64,000 nt of DNA from Oncomelania hupensis (GCA_036898135.1 CM072515.1:48033534-48097533); one strand, 5' to 3'. Counted from the stretch's first letter, positions 37,174 to 51,700 are shown. Made by a program: numbers and translations. The notes: a model not told the origin generated them from the sequence alone.

Positions 37174-40100
37174 CTATCCTTCAAAACAGTGCAGGAACTC
37201 CTCGTATATTCCATGCTGCTGTAGTAAACTGAAACAGACAGGGCACAAAGGATTGCTACCTGATGAAAAACACACAAACTATGTCAGCACACATGCACAT
37301 TCTCATGCAGGTACACACATATTCACATATGTGTTATTCAAAATGCACAAACACACCAAAATAATCCAAGACAAAAGCCCACATTCTAGACACAATCGGA
37401 GTACCCAGAGAAAACCCTTGGTGACCTGAAAAGTCATGAACCTAAGTCACATAAGCCACCCTGCGAGGTTCAAACCTTCGACCGTTGGTATAGCAAACCA
37501 GTGCCATAACCAACTGCGTTGCCAGACTGTTATGTTTGCGACGCGCATGATAGTATGTGTGAGACGCACACGATAGATCCGATCATGTTGTTTTGCAAAG
37601 CATTCAAAAACAGAGTGTATTAACCTTTGATTTGATTTTGCGTTGTAGTTAGAAGAAGCTTGGTATAATGTTGATAATTTTCGTTGATCAATATTATTGG
37701 AGAATTTTCTAGGGTTACTTGTTTACCATCGATCGAAGCGTGTGGATAAATCTGGTGATGGCTACGAGATGATTCTAAGTTATATGACGTAAGATAGTGA
37801 TGACGAAGATTTATTCTGATTGGTTGTAATTGCGTCACGCTGGAACATTAGAACGTTCTCTCAAGTATAGAGAAAAACTATATAATTCATGCACTGTGGT
37901 GAAAAAGTGAGAAAGTGGAAAAAAAACCAATTATTATTGTATGCAGTTGTTGATGTATGCTGAATAAAGTTGGAAAACTTCATACGACAACTCCTGCCTT
38001 GTTGCTGAGTGAACAGGTTGCGTGGATAAACGAATCAGGGTTATACTTATCAGGATTCAAGCATCAGGGCTGAATCAACTACTGATAGAAACCAACCACA
38101 AGTGTAACACAGACCACCAGGCAATAACACATGTAAAATTGGCAAAACAATCGGAAAAACACCAAAAGAGGAAATAAGTTTTCCCAAAGATTTAAAGTTC
38201 CTTTTGTAGGAGCAGGAGTATCCAGTGTTGGAAATGACACTTTTCCTACAATCTTACATATATATATATATTTTGTCCACCTTTGAGAGCAGGTAATGAC
38301 CTTTCTTGAAGTTAAAGCTGGCCTCCCTTTAACTTGTTTTATTCCTTGAGAAAATATATTATGAATTTCACAATTTATTTGAAACTTTTCACAAAGTCAT
38401 TCTTTTGGTCAGCCCTAGCAACTAACGTGTTTTCAATTTTGGGGAAGGTGAAAAAAGAAAATGCTTCTTATCAACCTTCAGCTTGCAAGGTTAGAGGCTA
38501 GACTTTGGCTTTGGTCACCACGAATACAACCTCGTCATTTATATCTTTTTGTTTGATGCACTGAAAACACTTACCTTTTTGCTGTCTTTGTAAACCCTGG
38601 AGTTCCACAAACACAAACCAATGGCCTGACTAGGTCTGTGTTGGAGTCACTGTCAAATGCGAAATCAAAGTTAAAATTGTTACTCAAATAACCCATATAT
38701 CAACCTGGTAGAAAATAATGGTTGAATAAATTATTCGTACCAAAGAGTAAGTAATTGTTCTTACATAGTTCAATTACAGGGACAAAAGATCGCAGGATAC
38801 TTTATTGCCAAGTAAATTTATGCAAGAAATACATATTGGTCATCATGGCAGTTCATAAAAATTAAAACAAAACGCATACACACAAATAAAAAGATCACAT
38901 AATGAAATACAAAGAACTAATGACAGTACACAGACTGACCCAGCTCCTAATATTCAACAACTTGGATCATACAGTCACTACTAGCCATGAGCATCTCTTT
39001 GAGATATAAAAGTGTTGTATAAGAAGAGATAATCATCACTATATTATTATAAGAATATATAATAATAATTATTATTATTATATTATTAATATAAGAATAT
39101 ATTATTATCATATTAAGGCCCAAAACAGGTTAGCTGCAACATGCATAAATACACCCATGAAATGTAATTCACAAGCACGCACATACACACATACATGCAC
39201 ACACAGATACACTGAAATACATATCAGCACCAAAATATGGAAGTTGCAAAGGCAATGACAAAATCAACTTACACATGTCCAGCATTGTCCTGACTGTCTA
39301 AGAGATTTGGGGTACTCCTGTAACAAGACACAACACACTTACTCATGGTCAATACATACAACATGTTTATCCTGTTGCTATGTATGTTTTTATTGCTGAT
39401 AGCTAGACTCCTATTGTGGTTCATGTGCATTAAGCATGACAGTCTTAAGGGCTGTTTCCTTTTGTACGACACGATGCGACACGACACGACAAAACTCAGC
39501 TGCGATTATTCGGATGCGAATACTCGGACGACAAAATCGTGTTGCGTGTTTCCATTACATGCGATAAATCGGCCCGACAAAAAATAAACCCCGCGCTTTT
39601 TTTGTTTACAAAATGGCACCGGTTGCTTCCAAGATTGATGTGCTCAGTGCTTGCCACCGCGACAACACTGTCGTGGTGGTAGCCATCGCTCTACTGGCGT
39701 TGACACAGATAAAGCCAGCGAAGAAGAAAAGAAAGCACAGATTTTGGGTTCACGAAATTCTGAAAAAAAGATTAGAACAAGGAGCTTTTCGTTTGGCTAC
39801 GGAGTTAGTAATTCATGACTCTAAGTTCAAAGAATTTCTGCGCCTGACAAGGGAGCAATTTGCTGTCGTGCTGCATCTTATTGAAGGCGACCTGGAGCGA
39901 ACGAGCTCTGTCAGAGTGCCCATATCTCCCCGTGAACGCTTGACGGTCTGCCTGAGGTAAGTTCTCAATCATTAATTGTATTTAAAGAATCGATCCCGCA
40001 GTGGGGTACTGCAGCTTTTGAAATTAAAGGCCCCCCCTCCCCCCCTTCACGAGTAGGGTGAAGAGTTTACTCTCTCCTCTCTATTGGTTCGCGCCCCCAT

Positions 40101-41385
40101 CCCACCCCTACCCCTATATTATGACGGCTTACTGATGTCAAAAGCACATAATTATAATTATGTTAACATAATTATAATTATGTTGACATAATTATAATTA
40201 TGTTAACATAATTATAATTATGTGCTTTTGATATCAGTAAGCCGTCATACTATATCGCCCTTCACTCCCAAACTGAAACACGCTGTCTATGCCTGTGTTT
40301 CGCATTGCCAGGCGATTCAATCTACGTTTGAATTGTTATTTGTCTGCAGATACTTGGCAACAGGGGAGAGTTACCGGTCATTAGCTTTCCAGTTCCGGAT
40401 TGGTGTCACCACGGTCAGCAGGATAGTAGCGGAGGTTTGTGAGGTCTTGTGGATTCACCTCTCTCCTGATTATTTGGCAGCGCCGTCGACGAGCTACGAC
40501 TGGCTCCTTGTGGCTGAGAATTTTGAGAAGAAATGGCAGTTTCCACATTGTCTCGGAAGCCTTGACGGCAAACATGTCGTCATGAAAGCCCCAGGAAATT
40601 CAGGGTCCCTGTACTTTAACTACAAGGGGACATTTTCCCTTGTACTTATGGCCCTTGTAGACGCCAATTTGCGATTTCTTGCTGTTGACATCGGCGCCTA
40701 TGGCCGCAATAGCGACGGCGGTGTTTTGTCACGATCGTCGATGGGGAGGGCGTTCTCAAAGAATGCTCTCAACTTTCCTGAGGACTCGCCCTTGCCAGGT
40801 GCCCCAGGACTGGGGAAGCTGCCATATGTCATTCTTGCCGATGAGGCGTTTCCACTGACCACATACATGATGAGACCGTTCCCTGGAAAACGTACGTCAC
40901 TGGCGCAAAAGTGTTTCAACTATCGCCTCTCACGCGGCAGAAGGATCGTTGAGAACGCCTTTGGCGTGTTGGCAGCGAGGTGGCGTGTGTTCCACACGAA
41001 AATAGCAGTCCAACCAGCAACAGCACGAAGCATCGTGAAAGCAACCCTTGTGCTTCACAATATGCTTCAAGCCCAAACTACACCAGCGCAAGTCACCTGC
41101 CTCCTGGAGGAGGTGAGGGGGGTGCCCATTCAAGGTCTGGTCAGCATTCAACGCACCGGAAACCGAGGAGCGCGCCAGGCTGTCCAGGTGAGAGAGCTCT
41201 ACATGGACTACTTCACAAAGTACTGTCCGGTGCCGTGGCAGTTGAACCACATCCAACGGGGAAGTCTTGGCCTAGACGACCAGTAGAGCAGTTCAAATCC
41301 CAAAGCCGACCTCTCTCGTCTTGGATTCTCTATTACCACCGATCGATGGTGTGTGTGTGTGTGTGAGACAGAGAGAGAGATTGAC

Positions 41386-41425
<40 letters not shown>

Positions 41426-42679
41426 ACAGAGAGAGACCTATGGTGGGCGTTTCAGACGGTCACCCATCCAAGTCATAACGGTCGTGTCTAATGTTGCTTA
41501 ACTTCAATTCAGCATATAAGTAACGTAGTGAAACCACAGGATGCAAGTGGGTGTGTGTGTCGGAGTGTTTTGTGTTTTTTTTTTCTTTGTCGTTTTTATT
41601 TTTTATTTTATCACAATATACTGTACCTGGCCCTGTCATTGTAGGCATCCAAAAAGCTTAGCGTCGACGCCCATCTCCAATGCTTTTGTGGCTTGGCACC
41701 CGCCCCACTACGCTTTTCTTTTTCTTTTTTATTTCTGGTGTAGGAATCGCGAAGGGGTGTGGGGGTGGATGGGTGTGTGCGTTTGCGACAACTCATACAT
41801 GTAAGAGTACTAAGCAAAGTTCAAAGTTTTATTCAATTTCAAGTAGAGTGCATACAAAAATAAACATGAACAACATTAGCCCGAACATTGTGCACTAGGT
41901 GTCTCCATGAGTAATGTCTATGGCCTGTACAGTTCTGTCATTGCCATGCCATAGGCAACACTAATGGAGGCACTTTCTTCACTTGTAACAGTGCATGCAG
42001 GAACAGTCTGTGTCACTGTCAGAGGCAGGGGGGTAATGGGGATTGAGAGGGGTGTTCTCAGCATTGAAAAGCAGCTGTTGCACTTGGACTTGAACAAGGG
42101 CCTGAATGTTGAGAGGCAACATGCGCACTCTGGACGCGCAACTGTCGAAAAATTTATCCAAGGCGTCTCCGTGGGCATTTACTAGGTGGCTTTCAATCAC
42201 CTTTTGGCTGTTGCTGTGGCCGACGAGCAAATCGTCAATCGCTTTAAATACCTTGGTGCTTTGGTTCTCTTCTCCTGTCTGCCGGCTGCGTTTGGCACCA
42301 CTATGAGTCGGACCTCTCGGCTTACGGGGTGCAGGCGGTGGCATTATGGTCCTTTCGCTGCTCCTGATAAAAAAATAAGTTAATTTGTAATGTTACGTGT
42401 AAAATCATAAACAATAAATAGTGGAAAAAAGATGCGATGCAGGAGCCTGATTTGACGAGGTCCGGACACTGATTCTAACGTACCACTCAGTTTTCTGATC
42501 GGTAGAAGCGGAATCTAATTTATAAACTGTATATTTATAAATATGGTATATAATTATCTATTTTCTAAAGTAATGCAGTGTAAATACTAAGTGCACTTAA
42601 GTAATATCAAACTTTTGAACAATGTACAAGTACAGTGTATCCCGCCTTCACTATGGATTTAGTCATGTACCTCGCGCAC

Positions 42680-42718
<39 letters not shown>

Positions 42719-45718
42719 CAATAATAATAATGCATTTTTCCTGGGAAATTTATTCAGGTCGCCTCTTGTAAAGCGCCCGTACGTCTGGGCGCGGCCGGGA
42801 TTCAATAACCAGACCTTTGGATCTGGAGCCAGTGTGCTATGACTGTTAGTTATATCCAGGTGGATTCTATGCTGTTCTCTTTCTTGTGTGTGCGTGTCTG
42901 TGTGTGCTCTCAACCCCACCCCTACCCAGCCATCCCCCCTTCACTAGAGGCTAATTATGTTGGAACAACAACTACAAACCAAACAAGCAGTAGAAGGAGG
43001 GCGACACATTTGAGAAGTTCTAAGGTAAATGGCAAGCTACCTGTCACTAAGCGCATCAGACTCAGGCTCAACATCCTCCTCGCTGTCCTCTTGAAGCTCG
43101 ATCTGGCTGCTCTGGCTGCTTAGGCTGCTATCATCGTCGATGTTGGAGTCCGTGCTGCAAAATAAAAATGTGTTCGAGTCACTGTACTGGGTGTGTGTGC
43201 ATGTGTGTTGGATGAAGTGACATTTTCTTGCGGGGTTGGGAGTGGGTGGGTTGGTTAATTATTGTGGTTCGAATTGTGGGCCTACCGTACATGCAGGGAG
43301 GATATCCGAATGTCAGGTCATTTCAAAATATCTGATGCTGTCATGCGGCATTTGCTACAACACAATCCACTATGTTAAACCTTTTTTTGTCGACGCGGCA
43401 TAGGACGCGACAAACATTGTCTCCAGACTGGACCTCAGACAAAGGGTTATAAAAAAAAGACCAGTAGGGGCACGTACCCATTCACAGTAAGTGAACATCG
43501 TCAAAACCCCGCTTCGTGTTTAAGTACTAGTAGGGGTGTGCGTTTCTGGTTTAGTTTTACTGATTTGTCACTAAAGGCCTACTGTACCTGGCGTTGTCAC
43601 TTGGGCAATCCTGGAGAAAACGGAGGGTGCCTGCCCACCTCCAAGGCTTTGGTTGTTTCGCGCCCGCCCCGCTGCGTTTTTCTTGCTCCTTTTTGTTGCG
43701 GGCGTACGTATCCCGTAGGTTCTTCCATTTTTTTTTAACGACTTCTCCTAAGGAGAAAAAAAAAGAAAAAAATTAACAGAAGGAATGTTTTGTTGTTTAT
43801 TGTGTGTTGAGTACTACCATTTGTAACCATCGTGCTGTTTCCATTTTTGGTAGGCTAGAAAAGCAGAGGCAATACGATTTACCACTTGAAGCCCAACATC
43901 ATTCAACCATATCAAATTTCGATCGAAGCATTCGTCGTTAATGATCTTCAATCTTGATTTGTAGGTCAGTTAACAGATACATTTAGCGAAAGCTTATCAA
44001 TGGAAAAGAAACAACGACCCGGCCAAAAATCTAATTTTTCAACAACTTCAGATCTAATCTGCGAAAATAAAGACAAATAAATACGTACCATCGATACCGT
44101 GCTTGTTGATTTGTGTTGCAATGCTAGCCCAGAAATTGGAGCAGAACTGCTGGTCTCGATGCCTGGCATCGCTGGCATCGTAGATGGCTGGCTGGCCTCG
44201 CACAGCCTCAATAATTAGTTCTATCTCTTCTGTAGAGAATGCAGTAGCCGGCATTTTGGATGCAAAAGTATTCCAAACTCTCAAGGAAATGACGTAAAAG
44301 ACTGTGCCACGCCCATTTTGTCGCGCGAAGAAATTAGAAAATTCGCTCCAGTAGGCGAAAAAATAAATTTCGCCGACGACAGAAAAAAATTCGCTTTTCG
44401 CTTCGCGTCGCGTCGCCTGAAAGGAAACACCCGTTCTTTATTTCTATGATACCGATTTTTTCTTTCGCGTCGCGTCGTCTCGCTTAGCTTCGCGTCGCGC
44501 AAAAGGAAACAAGCCTTTATGCTTTAAAGACTGCAATCATCATCAAAAATGTCAACAAAATTATAACCATTTTCAGCCTTTACTCATTATATTAAATAAA
44601 TTAAAACTACCTATCTCAATCTCAAGTATTGTATATCCAGAAGAACATTCTGATTGGTCATTGAGCTTAATGCTCATAGATTTAATTAGAAGTCATGAAT
44701 TATTCACTTTCTTCTAATGTTTTGTTTGTTTGCTCATAGATTTAATTAAGTCATGAATTATTCAATTTCTTCTGTTTTGTTTGTTTGTTGTTTTAATTTT
44801 TTACAATTAGTCTAGCCATTTTTTTTAAAATTAATTTTTTTGTACCTATTTTATTTAATTAAGCATTATTAGTTTCAATAAATATTTATTAATTATTTAT
44901 TTTGGTTTGGGAGGGGAGGGGAGGGAAGGTGGGGGGGGAATATTTATTAATTTGTTTTAATTTTGGTTGTTTGTTTGTTTGTTTGTTTGTTTTTTTTTTT
45001 TTTTTAAATAATAATTATTATTATTATTTTATCATATTAAATTTATTATTATATTTTTTTTATTTTTTATTTTTTTATATTATTTTTTTTTTAATGGGGT
45101 GTGGAGGGGTAAGGGCCTGGAGGCCAAACTTCAACTTTCTGTAAGACGCAAACTGACATTTATAAATACTTCATTCTTCACAGGTGAAGTTGAAAGGTTC
45201 CACTGTTTATTTATTTATTTTAAAAAAATTGTTTCTTAATGTGAACTAATTGTTATAAGGGAATGTATGTTGTTAAAAATGTATGTGTATGTCAGTAGTA
45301 TGATAATTTTTATGGTTTGATAATGTGAAAAATATCTATGATGTGCGCATGGTAGATTTCGTAATTTGTTTATGTTACACCAGTACAACTTATGTTAATG
45401 TGATGAATAAAATTTGATACAACAACAACAACAAAAAACATCATCATCCATACAAACCTTTAAACACAAGCACCAATACCAAAGACAAGGAAGAAGAAAA
45501 GCAGGCAGTGAAACTTACGTGTTGGCGTCGGTGGAAATGGTGGGTATTATTATACTAGGTATAGGTAGGAGTTTGCCAGTGTTGGGCTTGGGCACAAACT
45601 CTTTGATCTGTTTAATGTTGATCAGCTGCTGGATGTGCTCTTTGCTGATGCGACCTGTCATGTATCCTTTCACTGATGTCTCCTGGGTCAGGATGTGTGT
45701 CACCTCAAAGCTAAAACA

Positions 45719-45781
<63 letters not shown>

Positions 45782-48700
45782 TAATAATAATGATAATCAT
45801 AATCATAAATAATAATGATAATCATAATAATAAATAATAATGATAATCATAATAATAATAATAATGGAACTTATGTACGCACTTTTCTCTAAAATCAGAT
45901 TCAAGGTAAATACCCAACATACATGCTTACATGTTACACACTAGTACACACAGCAAGCCCACATTCATCACTCAAATGCTTGTAATATAAAGGAAGGGAG
46001 AATCACTATTAGAACATAGAAAGTAAATTAGTGTGTTACTATTTACAGTTAGCTTGACTGCAAATGGTACAATTATTAAGGGAGGAAGAAACCCGAGTAC
46101 CCAGAGAAAACCCTCATGACCTAATAAGTCTCATACCAAAGTAAAATATTTTGTTGCAAGTGTGGATTGAACCAACAAACTTACTTAAGCCTTAAAAGAT
46201 AGCAATCATCATCAATAAAACCTTAACACAATCCCCAATACTACTGGAAGAGTCTTCTTCAAAGAAAGCATTCAGAAAGCAGCTGAAAACCTTCCTCTTT
46301 GACTACTGATATTGGCACAAGTAAAAAAAAAAAAAAGTAAAAAAAATCCCCTCTTCTTATTTTTCAGTCATTATATTTCTGAGTGCACTGAGCATGCTAC
46401 CATAGAATGCAGAAAATACAGTACAAGTGTTCAACATTAACATCATTGGAAATTAAGGGCCTATTAGGCCACCCCAAAACCCAACAAAACATGGAATTGG
46501 GTCCAGAAACACACCACAAACCAAAGCAATGCAAATAGGCACGTACTTGTCACATTTTTCAGCCAGTTGTTCAAACTGCACTTTCCACATGATGTCCACA
46601 AACATCTTGTTGTAAAACACCAGTGACACCTTGCTGTAACACAAACAATTAAATGTATTCATTCACTCAGGATGAAATAATTTAGCATGTCGCATTCCCA
46701 ACAGATGGGCAGTTCAAATGGGATAGCAATAAAATTATACTGACGTACTTGCATTCAATACTACCTTTTCAACTCCTAATACAAAGATAAGTGTTCACAG
46801 AAAAAAAAAGCAAAATCCATAACAACACTAAAATGTTTGGTGTAACATTGCAGTCTATACATGAGAATAGATACAGACATGCCTACCCCCCAAATTTTTA
46901 GGAGTAACGACTTGGGACAAAAAGCGTAACATTTTGAGGGAAAATTGTAAAAAGCATATTCACACCGCGATCGATCTATCGGTCTTTAAATTCATTATAT
47001 TTCTACATCAAATACTAACAATCTTGCAATCTTGTCTCTTCGACTTTTTCTTTGGCGACAAAAAATCCTGTGATCTGTACACTTTTTGTCTTACTTTGTT
47101 TTTTCTCCGCATCTTTGTGCAGTTGTGTGGCAATGGGTTTAGCACAATCATGTGCCCCTCCATGACTGCACTTAAAATGGCGGTCACAAATCTTGCAAAG
47201 GACCCACCCCGCTCCTTTGTGTGATGGTCCTAAACATTTCCAGGTCACAGCGTACTCTGGTTTATATTTATGTTCACGTCCTGGAATCTTTTTCTTAGCT
47301 GCTGGTTTAGCAGTGGTGACATCACAATTGAAATCCTCGTCGCTGACGCTATCAGTATCACGAACACGCTTCATTTTAATTACTCTACTCGGCAAGCGTC
47401 TGTCTGGGCCAGTGGGGAAATGTTGCAAATTCCCTAGTAACGTAGAAAAGCTAGTGTTCCAGCAACTGGTGCGATTGTAGCTATAAAAGTTAGCTTGCTC
47501 ACGATTGGTTATTAAGCTAGGTAACCAATGAAAAGCCGCGGTTGAAAGCACACTGATTGGCTTCTAGCTCTATTAGCCTTTTACAACTGAGCCCTAGTGC
47601 ACAAAGGCAATGTGCAGAGAAAATAGCAATAAAAAAATCGGAACAAACACCAACCGAAAAATCGTAGTTTTTGCGTTAGGAAAATCGTAGTGAAATTAGG
47701 GAAATCGTAAAAATCGTAGTAAGGGTTGAAAATCATAACAAAATACGCCTAAATCGTAACGGTAGGCAGGTCATATTTGCTACCCAGAATGTAATTTCTT
47801 ATTATCTAAGATAATAAGAAATTACATAAGATAATAATAAATTACATTCTGGGTAGCAAATATGAGCCTAAACATCATACATATGTACTGTGTACTGAAC
47901 AAATTGTGGTTGCTTCTCTCACACTCCATACTGGCACAGGTTGTGTACTTTTTTTATTGTTCTATACTGGCAGATTTGTACGAGATACTAAAAAAAAAAA
48001 AAAAAATTTAAACAAGAACTGTAGTAGAGACTTGAAAGTTTAGGTCCATAAAAAAATTAGAATGGACTAGCCAATAGCCAAGTTTGATAGAATTATCTTT
48101 GCTATTTACTGATTTATAACCAACCCCTTCTACACCCCCCCCCCCCCCTCCCCCTACTTAAATTTGCACATCCCATTCCCAATTTTTAAAAAAAAGTTAC
48201 AAATAGTAAAAGGGAGGCAACAATTCATTAACAGACCTTTTCCTGATTGTTGTGGAAAACAGAGTTACCTCCCTCTAATTGTAGTGCGTACCTAGTTTTG
48301 AAATTATGCATCATCTTCATCATCTTTCTCAACACCACTTTGTCCACTAGTAACACTTTTAGCACCCCCTTCCATGTTAGAAGCCCACTCTCTTTGTAAC
48401 AACAGTAGTCAATGCCAGATGAACATTGCAAGCATACTCTAAAATGAAAATATAAGAGGTTTTTCCATCTTAGCTTCTTCGTATACTATGTTAAGTCTAC
48501 ACACTGCAACTTCCGAAAGTACATGTATGCGTATGTCAGTATGAAAGCATTGTGCGCTGGCACTATGCTATAGTGTAGCAAAGTATAGAAAGAGTTAAAA
48601 ATAGCTTACCGAACGCAACCATCTAGTTAGATACGTTAACTGGGTGTATTCACATGCACACACACAAATATATCATAGCACATGACCACAATGTGCTCCG

Positions 48701-51700
48701 TCTTCATAGCTATTTTCAGTTTGGTGCTCAACTGTATTCCACTGCACTGAGTGTGTTCACACATGCTCCAGAAGAAGGGATCTGTGGCCTATCAATGTTA
48801 ATAAAATTATGATTCTAGCTTTGTAAAATAACACAGTAAAAAGTGATAATGTGACCAGCAGTATTTTTTATGAGTGAGTTAGTGTGTTTGTCAGTATGTA
48901 TGAGTTCATTTACCTGTAATCTTATTCATTCTGTCTTGATTGCATTAGTGTTGATAAGAGAGGTAATGATGATGATGAGGAAGAGGGAAGTAAGAAGTAT
49001 ATAATTAAGGTAATTTTTGAGTTGACAGTCATTTCCCTTAGTTGTGTTTTTATCTAATAGGCTAATGATATCATCAGTAATTTTTCTTATTAGTAATTTA
49101 GCAAGTAATATAAACTGCTTTTATTGCTCAGAGAAATCTGATTATTTTGTGATTAGTTTTGAAAGAAGGGTATACATTTAGAGATGCCAACCTGCAGAAA
49201 AATCTGTCAGTGAGAAATTTATAAATTGTCAGTAGATTTAAAATTTTGTCAGTAGACAAGAGGGAGCACAGGTCCAGGATTGAGATTTCTTATTAAAAAT
49301 CATATCGGAAAAATCAAAGATGACTGACCTCCGCAAAAGAATTCTATAATAATCTGTGGTAAAACTTGACCCCGACCGAAGTCAGAAGGATAAGTGATGT
49401 CAGTTCGCAAAATTTTTAACATCAACCTTCTACGAATCAGAATCAGGTACAGCACAATGTTAGAGTTAATTAAAATAAATCGCTGTAAAGTTGTGTATCG
49501 GCATAAAAATTTAAAAAAAAGGTAAATCTCATTGATTTCTTTGCATTGTTTTGTCTGCTGCTGCTGTTTTAGCGCAGCTAACAAGGTTGTGAACTACGAT
49601 ATGCAATAAGTTAAACTAATCAAATAGATTTATTACCTTATAAGGTCGTTATATAATATGCTGCATTATTTTATACTTTTAATCATATATATTTAATCAC
49701 TTTGCTATAATCCTCAGAAGCAAGACATTCTGAAATGGCTTCATGCTGACAGAGAATTTGTAGGCCTTTTAAAGTATTTGCTTTTAGGTGAATAACTCAG
49801 TGTATCATTATTATTACTATTAGTATGGTTGTACTGGAAAATATATTTGCCCTTTTCATTATTGGGACAATAATTTTATCTTTTCGCTGTTCTTAGATTT
49901 TGAGTATGTTCACAATAAACATTTTAAAAATAATTGTTTTGTGCATTCTTTTGATTTATGTAATGTGGTCTCTAGTTATTTTCTATTAATGTTTATATTA
50001 TCTTTTTAACCTTTATTTAGTTAATGTAATATGGAATTTTAATATACTTTTGAGAATAGTAAGTGAGAATGAAACACAGAATGAAGATTGTTAGTAAGTA
50101 TGGGTTTTATGTTGTGTGTTTCAGGGCTTCTTTCCTTCCTTTCTTAGTTTCTTCATTAATCGAACCCTTAATTTAAAGTATTGTCGTACCTTATGCAAAA
50201 CTGTATCTCTTTTGGAAAATAAAAGATTCACAGGGTAAAACCAACAAAACTCCTTGTTTGGACTGGATTAATTCTTCTACCTATCCCTGTCCTTCTTCTT
50301 TAATCAGTTTATAGTCCCCTCTCTTCCCGTAAGGATTTTCAGAGAGGAGATTATCCCTGTCCTGTCACAATAAATCAAATATAAACAATTCAAGCAGTTG
50401 GCTAATAAGTCAATTTATCAAGTACTATCCATTTTTATTACTGACTACCTTTACTATCAACCCTGGACACGGAAGAACAACAAAGATTTTTTTTTAAAAA
50501 GAATGCACATGTGAATCAATCAATGAAGAAATCAAACAATGAATGCTATGAAATGACTGACACTTTGACTTCTGGATGGTCAATGCAAGCGAAGTAGATG
50601 AGACGTATCATGGGAGTGATGCCAGTGCCTGCAGCAAGACATATCAAGTGAGTCTCCCCTGCCACTTGTGACATGCAGAATGACCCGGAACTGTCGCAGA
50701 TGTCTATTGGGTCTCCTGAAACAACACCATCCCATTTACAGTTAGCCAAAATAGACCTACACAGTTCTCAGACAAACACATTTTGAAATAAATTTCTCAA
50801 ACCAGTTGAAACATGCAGAACAAGTTGTCTATGTAGACACAGCGCCTTCTGAAAACCATTTATATTTAAACACTAGTTCTCCTTTCACACTTACATTTTT
50901 TGTTTGTTTAAATATTTATTCAAAATGGACCAGGCATTACAAAAACCGAATAAGTGCATCTCCAAATGAACAGAACTTATTGTCCACTGAAAATACATTG
51001 GCATAACCTGATCACATCTTCACTTCCTTGCACTGGTTTCTTGTTGCTTGGAGGATTCACTACAAAATTCGCCTCTTCGTTAACCAGTTTTCCATAAAAC
51101 CCGCACACCTACAAAGATCAATGAGCATAAATTATAGTGGAATGTACTGAGAAGAACACAAACTGATAACTGAATATTTGTCTAAACATTTTTTTTTAAA
51201 AAAAACCTAAATGTTCAGCTTCTATATTCCTCCTTGCTATCCCTGGGCCTAGGAAGGTAAAAACAAAGCTCATACCACTGAAACAAATGCAGCAGTATTT
51301 CAGCTACACCTTAGCAATTGTTCTCTTTAGCACTGCAATTATGTCTGTGGGTGCAGAAATATAAATGTAAGCTCGTTACAGGTCATACAATAAATACTTA
51401 ATTCATGCACGTACCTGGTTTGAGCGTGTCAATGTAAGGTGTCATTGTGCCGTCAGGGTAGATCTTGATCATGAGGTAGATGGCTTTGCCTGCTGCTACA
51501 TCAGGGTCCTGTTCTTCAGATAATAATGACGGCAACACCGGGGTGTAGCTCCTTGATATCTCCACACCTGTAACACAAAAGGAAATGACCTTAATTTTGG
51601 GCTTTCAAACTCAATCTAGAACTAGAATGTAGAAACTCAAGGAATCACCCAAAAAAAATTAAGCATGTCTGAATTAAATAAAAACTGACCCTCAAATGTA

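Larger units (their letters stand above)
39448..44516 (+). mobile_element. complete PIF/Harbinger transposon with two genes
   Basis: The 17-bp terminal repeats AGGGCTGTTTCCTTTTG (left) and AGGCTTGTTTCCTTTTG (right, read inward) differ at two positions. They are flanked by the 3-bp duplication TTA (39445-39447 and 44517-44519), the PIF/Harbinger target. Subterminal regions are rich in ACGACACGA/CGCGTCGCGTCG motifs at both ends, probable protein-binding arrays. Inside are a plus-strand transposase and a convergent minus-strand MADF protein, both open. It is inserted in a CYB5R4 intron. Confidence 0.93.

Noticed and set aside
40122..40349. Start of the transposase at the Met 40222
   Set aside because: This Met lies within the intronic foldback; the exon begins at 40350 after TGTCTGCAG and joins exon 1 in phase.
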